DNA from: Deltaproteobacteria bacterium
GTDB lineage: Bacteria; Desulfobacterota; Desulfobacteria; Desulfobacterales; UBA5852
Direction: 5' to 3'
Assembly (NCBI GenBank): GCA_020444045.1
Contig: JAHLLS010000020.1
Span: 40,707-104,706 of the forward strand
Length of the DNA: 64,000 bases
The notes below the pieces were generated by a model. The model was not told the origin of the DNA. It ran no database searches and saw nothing but the letters and a program-made list of their open reading frames with translations. The stretch's first letter is position 1; every line of letters starts with the position of its first letter. Shown in pieces: positions 62,811-64,000 of the stretch. The position numbers and the translations under genes were made by a program.

Positions 62811-62965
62811 CCGGCCATGGTCGAAAGATGATTAGCGGCCACGCAAAAAAATCGGTCGATAAAAGTCAAACGTACAAATAGATGCAGAATCTCAACATCT
62901 GGCTGATCGGTCGGTGCTATCGATTGATCATTCAATCGCAAACAAAACTGTACTTGGAGAAAAAA

Positions 62966-63295
62966 ATGAAAAGAATTCTTATCAGCGTCTTGGTGGTGGG
63001 TCTTGTTTTGATGATGGCATCATCCTGCGCCATGCAACAGAAAAAGGTCGAGAAAGAGATGAAACAACCCATCAATTGCGCCACGGCGGAAGGCGACCTG
63101 CGCGTTCTGAAAAGTGAAAAAGTGCATGTGGCCGAACAGATCGCCGAGGGTATAACGGCCATTATTCCGATAGGGCTCGTGGTGGGTGTGGTCACCTGGA
63201 CGGAAGGCACCAAGTATGAAGTGGCCACCGGCGAGTACAACAAGATGATCGACAAGCGCATGGCTGAAATCAAGGAGCAGTGCGGGGTCGAATAA
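62966..63295 (+). CDS. Small hypothetical lipoprotein
   Basis: A 109-residue predicted lipoprotein: MKRILISVLVVGLVLMMASSC, then a Lys-rich linker, NCATAEGDLRVLKSEKVHVA, a hydrophobic stretch (GITAIIPIGLVVGVVTW), and a helical tail (YNKMIDKRMAEIKEQCGVE). GGAG precedes the ATG at 62966. The frame opens upstream at 62882, but those residues do not look like a signal peptide. Function unknown. Confidence 0.65.
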   Translation: MKRILISVLVVGLVLMMASSCAMQQKKVEKEMKQPINCATAEGDLRVLKSEKVHVAEQIAEGITAIIPIGLVVGVVTWTEGTKYEVATGEYNKMIDKRMAEIKEQCGVE

Positions 63296-63406
63296 TATCG
63301 ATTGCCCTTAGGGAGCGCTATCTGAAGAACCGTGGCAAACACCCGGATTGTGGAATTGGCCATGACGCCAAGTGGCAAGCCGCGACCTTCAAAATAGATC
63401 GAGGTG

Positions 63407-63502
63407 ATGTCGAAAACGCTTTTGCAATACCAGAAGTTCGAGTGGGTTCGGGAACAGCTGGGGAAGAAGGGTGCCAACATTCCGTTGCCAACCGGAAATT
63501 AG
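63407..63502 (+). CDS. Possible 31-residue peptide
   Basis: A very short frame, MSKTLLQYQKFEWVREQLGK then KGANIPLPTGN, with GAGGTG just before the ATG and an amphipathic, natural-looking composition. It is followed by the hairpin AACCCGG-N5-CCGGGTT (63518-63536). It could be a real small protein, but the evidence is only the site and composition. Confidence 0.3.
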   Translation: MSKTLLQYQKFEWVREQLGKKGANIPLPTGN

Positions 63503-63936
63503 CCTCCAAGGAACCCGAACCCGGCCAGTCCGGGTTTGAACCATACGGGTCGCTGCCTCCACGGGGCGGCCCGCGACTTCTCAGTGGATAGATGAGGACT
63601 ATCTTATAAAAGCAGGGGTGAAGCGTTAGACTGTGTCCCTGGGGCATATCACACCAAATGCAGCTTGCTCGAAACGGTTGATACTGACAGCATATTGCAA
63701 GTTCGACCCTGTTGCGTTTTACGGGTATTTAGCACGGGTTTTTTTGCCGTTCTAAAATCTGCGATTTCTCCAACGAATTGCCAAACGACCGCCGACATGC
63801 TGTTACTATTGTCTATCCAAATGACATGGGGTCCATAGCGCATGTGTTTCCATCTGTCAGGGAAGCGCCTCCGCCGTTTCCTGAATCATAATCCATTCCT
63901 CTGATCGGTCTTTAAAATTTTAAAGGAGAAATACCC
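63503..63936. other. Intergenic region, hairpin only
   Basis: About 430 bases with the AACCCGG/CCGGGTT hairpin at 63518-63536, a GGGTCGC/GCGGCCC GC-rich patch near 63550, and no supported gene. TTTAAAATTTTAAAGGAG before 63937 contains an AT-rich palindrome and the next ribosome binding site. Confidence 0.4.
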
Positions 63937-64000
63937 ATGCTGCGACACCCATGTTTCGCCATCATAATCTTTCTGACTACCGCCATGGTGATCAGCGCCC
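63937..64000 (+). CDS. 5' end of an exported protein gene, runs off the window
   Basis: An ATG preceded by AAAGGAG opens MLRHPCFAIIIFLTTAMVIS, which looks like a signal peptide. Only 21 codons are visible, so no identification is possible. Confidence 0.5.
   Translation, partial: MLRHPCFAIIIFLTTAMVISA

Noticed and set aside
63280..63591. A 103-codon frame after the last lipoprotein
   Set aside because: It overlaps the lipoprotein end, contains the 63518-63536 hairpin, lacks a good ribosome binding site and has no recognisable features.

Overview
The window reads as a GC-rich (about 60 percent by eye) bacterial chromosome segment. I infer an anaerobic Desulfobacterota, probably a Desulfosarcina-like sulfate reducer. 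The reasons are a selenocysteine-encoding selD in a yedE/yedF/DUF3343 selenium cluster, a CooT-like nickel protein beside DUF3842, a Liv-type ABC system, several small lipoprotein families and abundant chromosomal hairpin repeats. No sulfate-reduction, rRNA or tRNA gene was found, so this placement is inference. Almost every gene has a good ribosome binding site, and many neighbours overlap by 4 to 11 bases, which points to operons.

Layout. 1-8.6 kb: the 5' part of a leftward endonuclease IV-like gene, then a rightward unit of GntR regulator, trpB, trpA and a complete branched-chain-type amino-acid ABC transporter (livJHMGF). Palindromic repeat elements sit between trpB and trpA and on both sides of livH. 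8.7-11 kb: a leftward TetR regulator plus a SpoIIE/RsbU-type phosphatase, with a perfect 15+15 palindrome at the promoter. 11-15.7 kb: lipoproteins, a NodIJ-like ABC exporter, a YbaK-like deacylase, an HNH-like protein and a YkgJ-type cysteine-cluster protein. 15.9-24 kb: a compact seven-gene cluster: a CDP-alcohol phosphotransferase fused to an LPG-synthase-like membrane domain, a RibD-type reductase, a medium-chain dehydrogenase, an ICMT-like membrane methyltransferase, a 6-pyruvoyl-tetrahydropterin-synthase homologue with Glu in place of the catalytic Cys, a GT4 glycosyltransferase and a membrane sulfatase-fold transferase. This looks like a pathway for an undescribed pterin- or lipid-linked envelope molecule.

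24-32.6 kb and 53-63 kb: two blocks of exported ester hydrolases. The first has an SdsA-type alkylsulfatase, an arylsulfatase-family protein, a PafA-like phosphatase, a FadL-like porin and an unknown exported protein. The second has two more arylsulfatase-family proteins, a HAD phosphatase, small lipoproteins and a monooxygenase-fold protein, headed by a membrane sigma-54 activator with a periplasmic ABC-binding-protein-like sensor. Together they suggest sulfate/phosphate ester scavenging with porin-mediated uptake.

33.2-38.8 kb: the selenium cluster (small zinc protein, yedE, TusA-like, DUF3343, NnrD-like kinase, selD with an in-frame UGA, yedF), followed by a structured leader with an attenuator-like terminator, DUF3842 and a CooT-like gene. 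38.9-44.2 kb: mixed metabolic and hypothetical genes. 44.5-52 kb: kaiB, kaiC and a hybrid histidine kinase with no kaiA in the window, then an atypical disulfide-reductase-like flavoprotein overlapping a large MscS channel gene.
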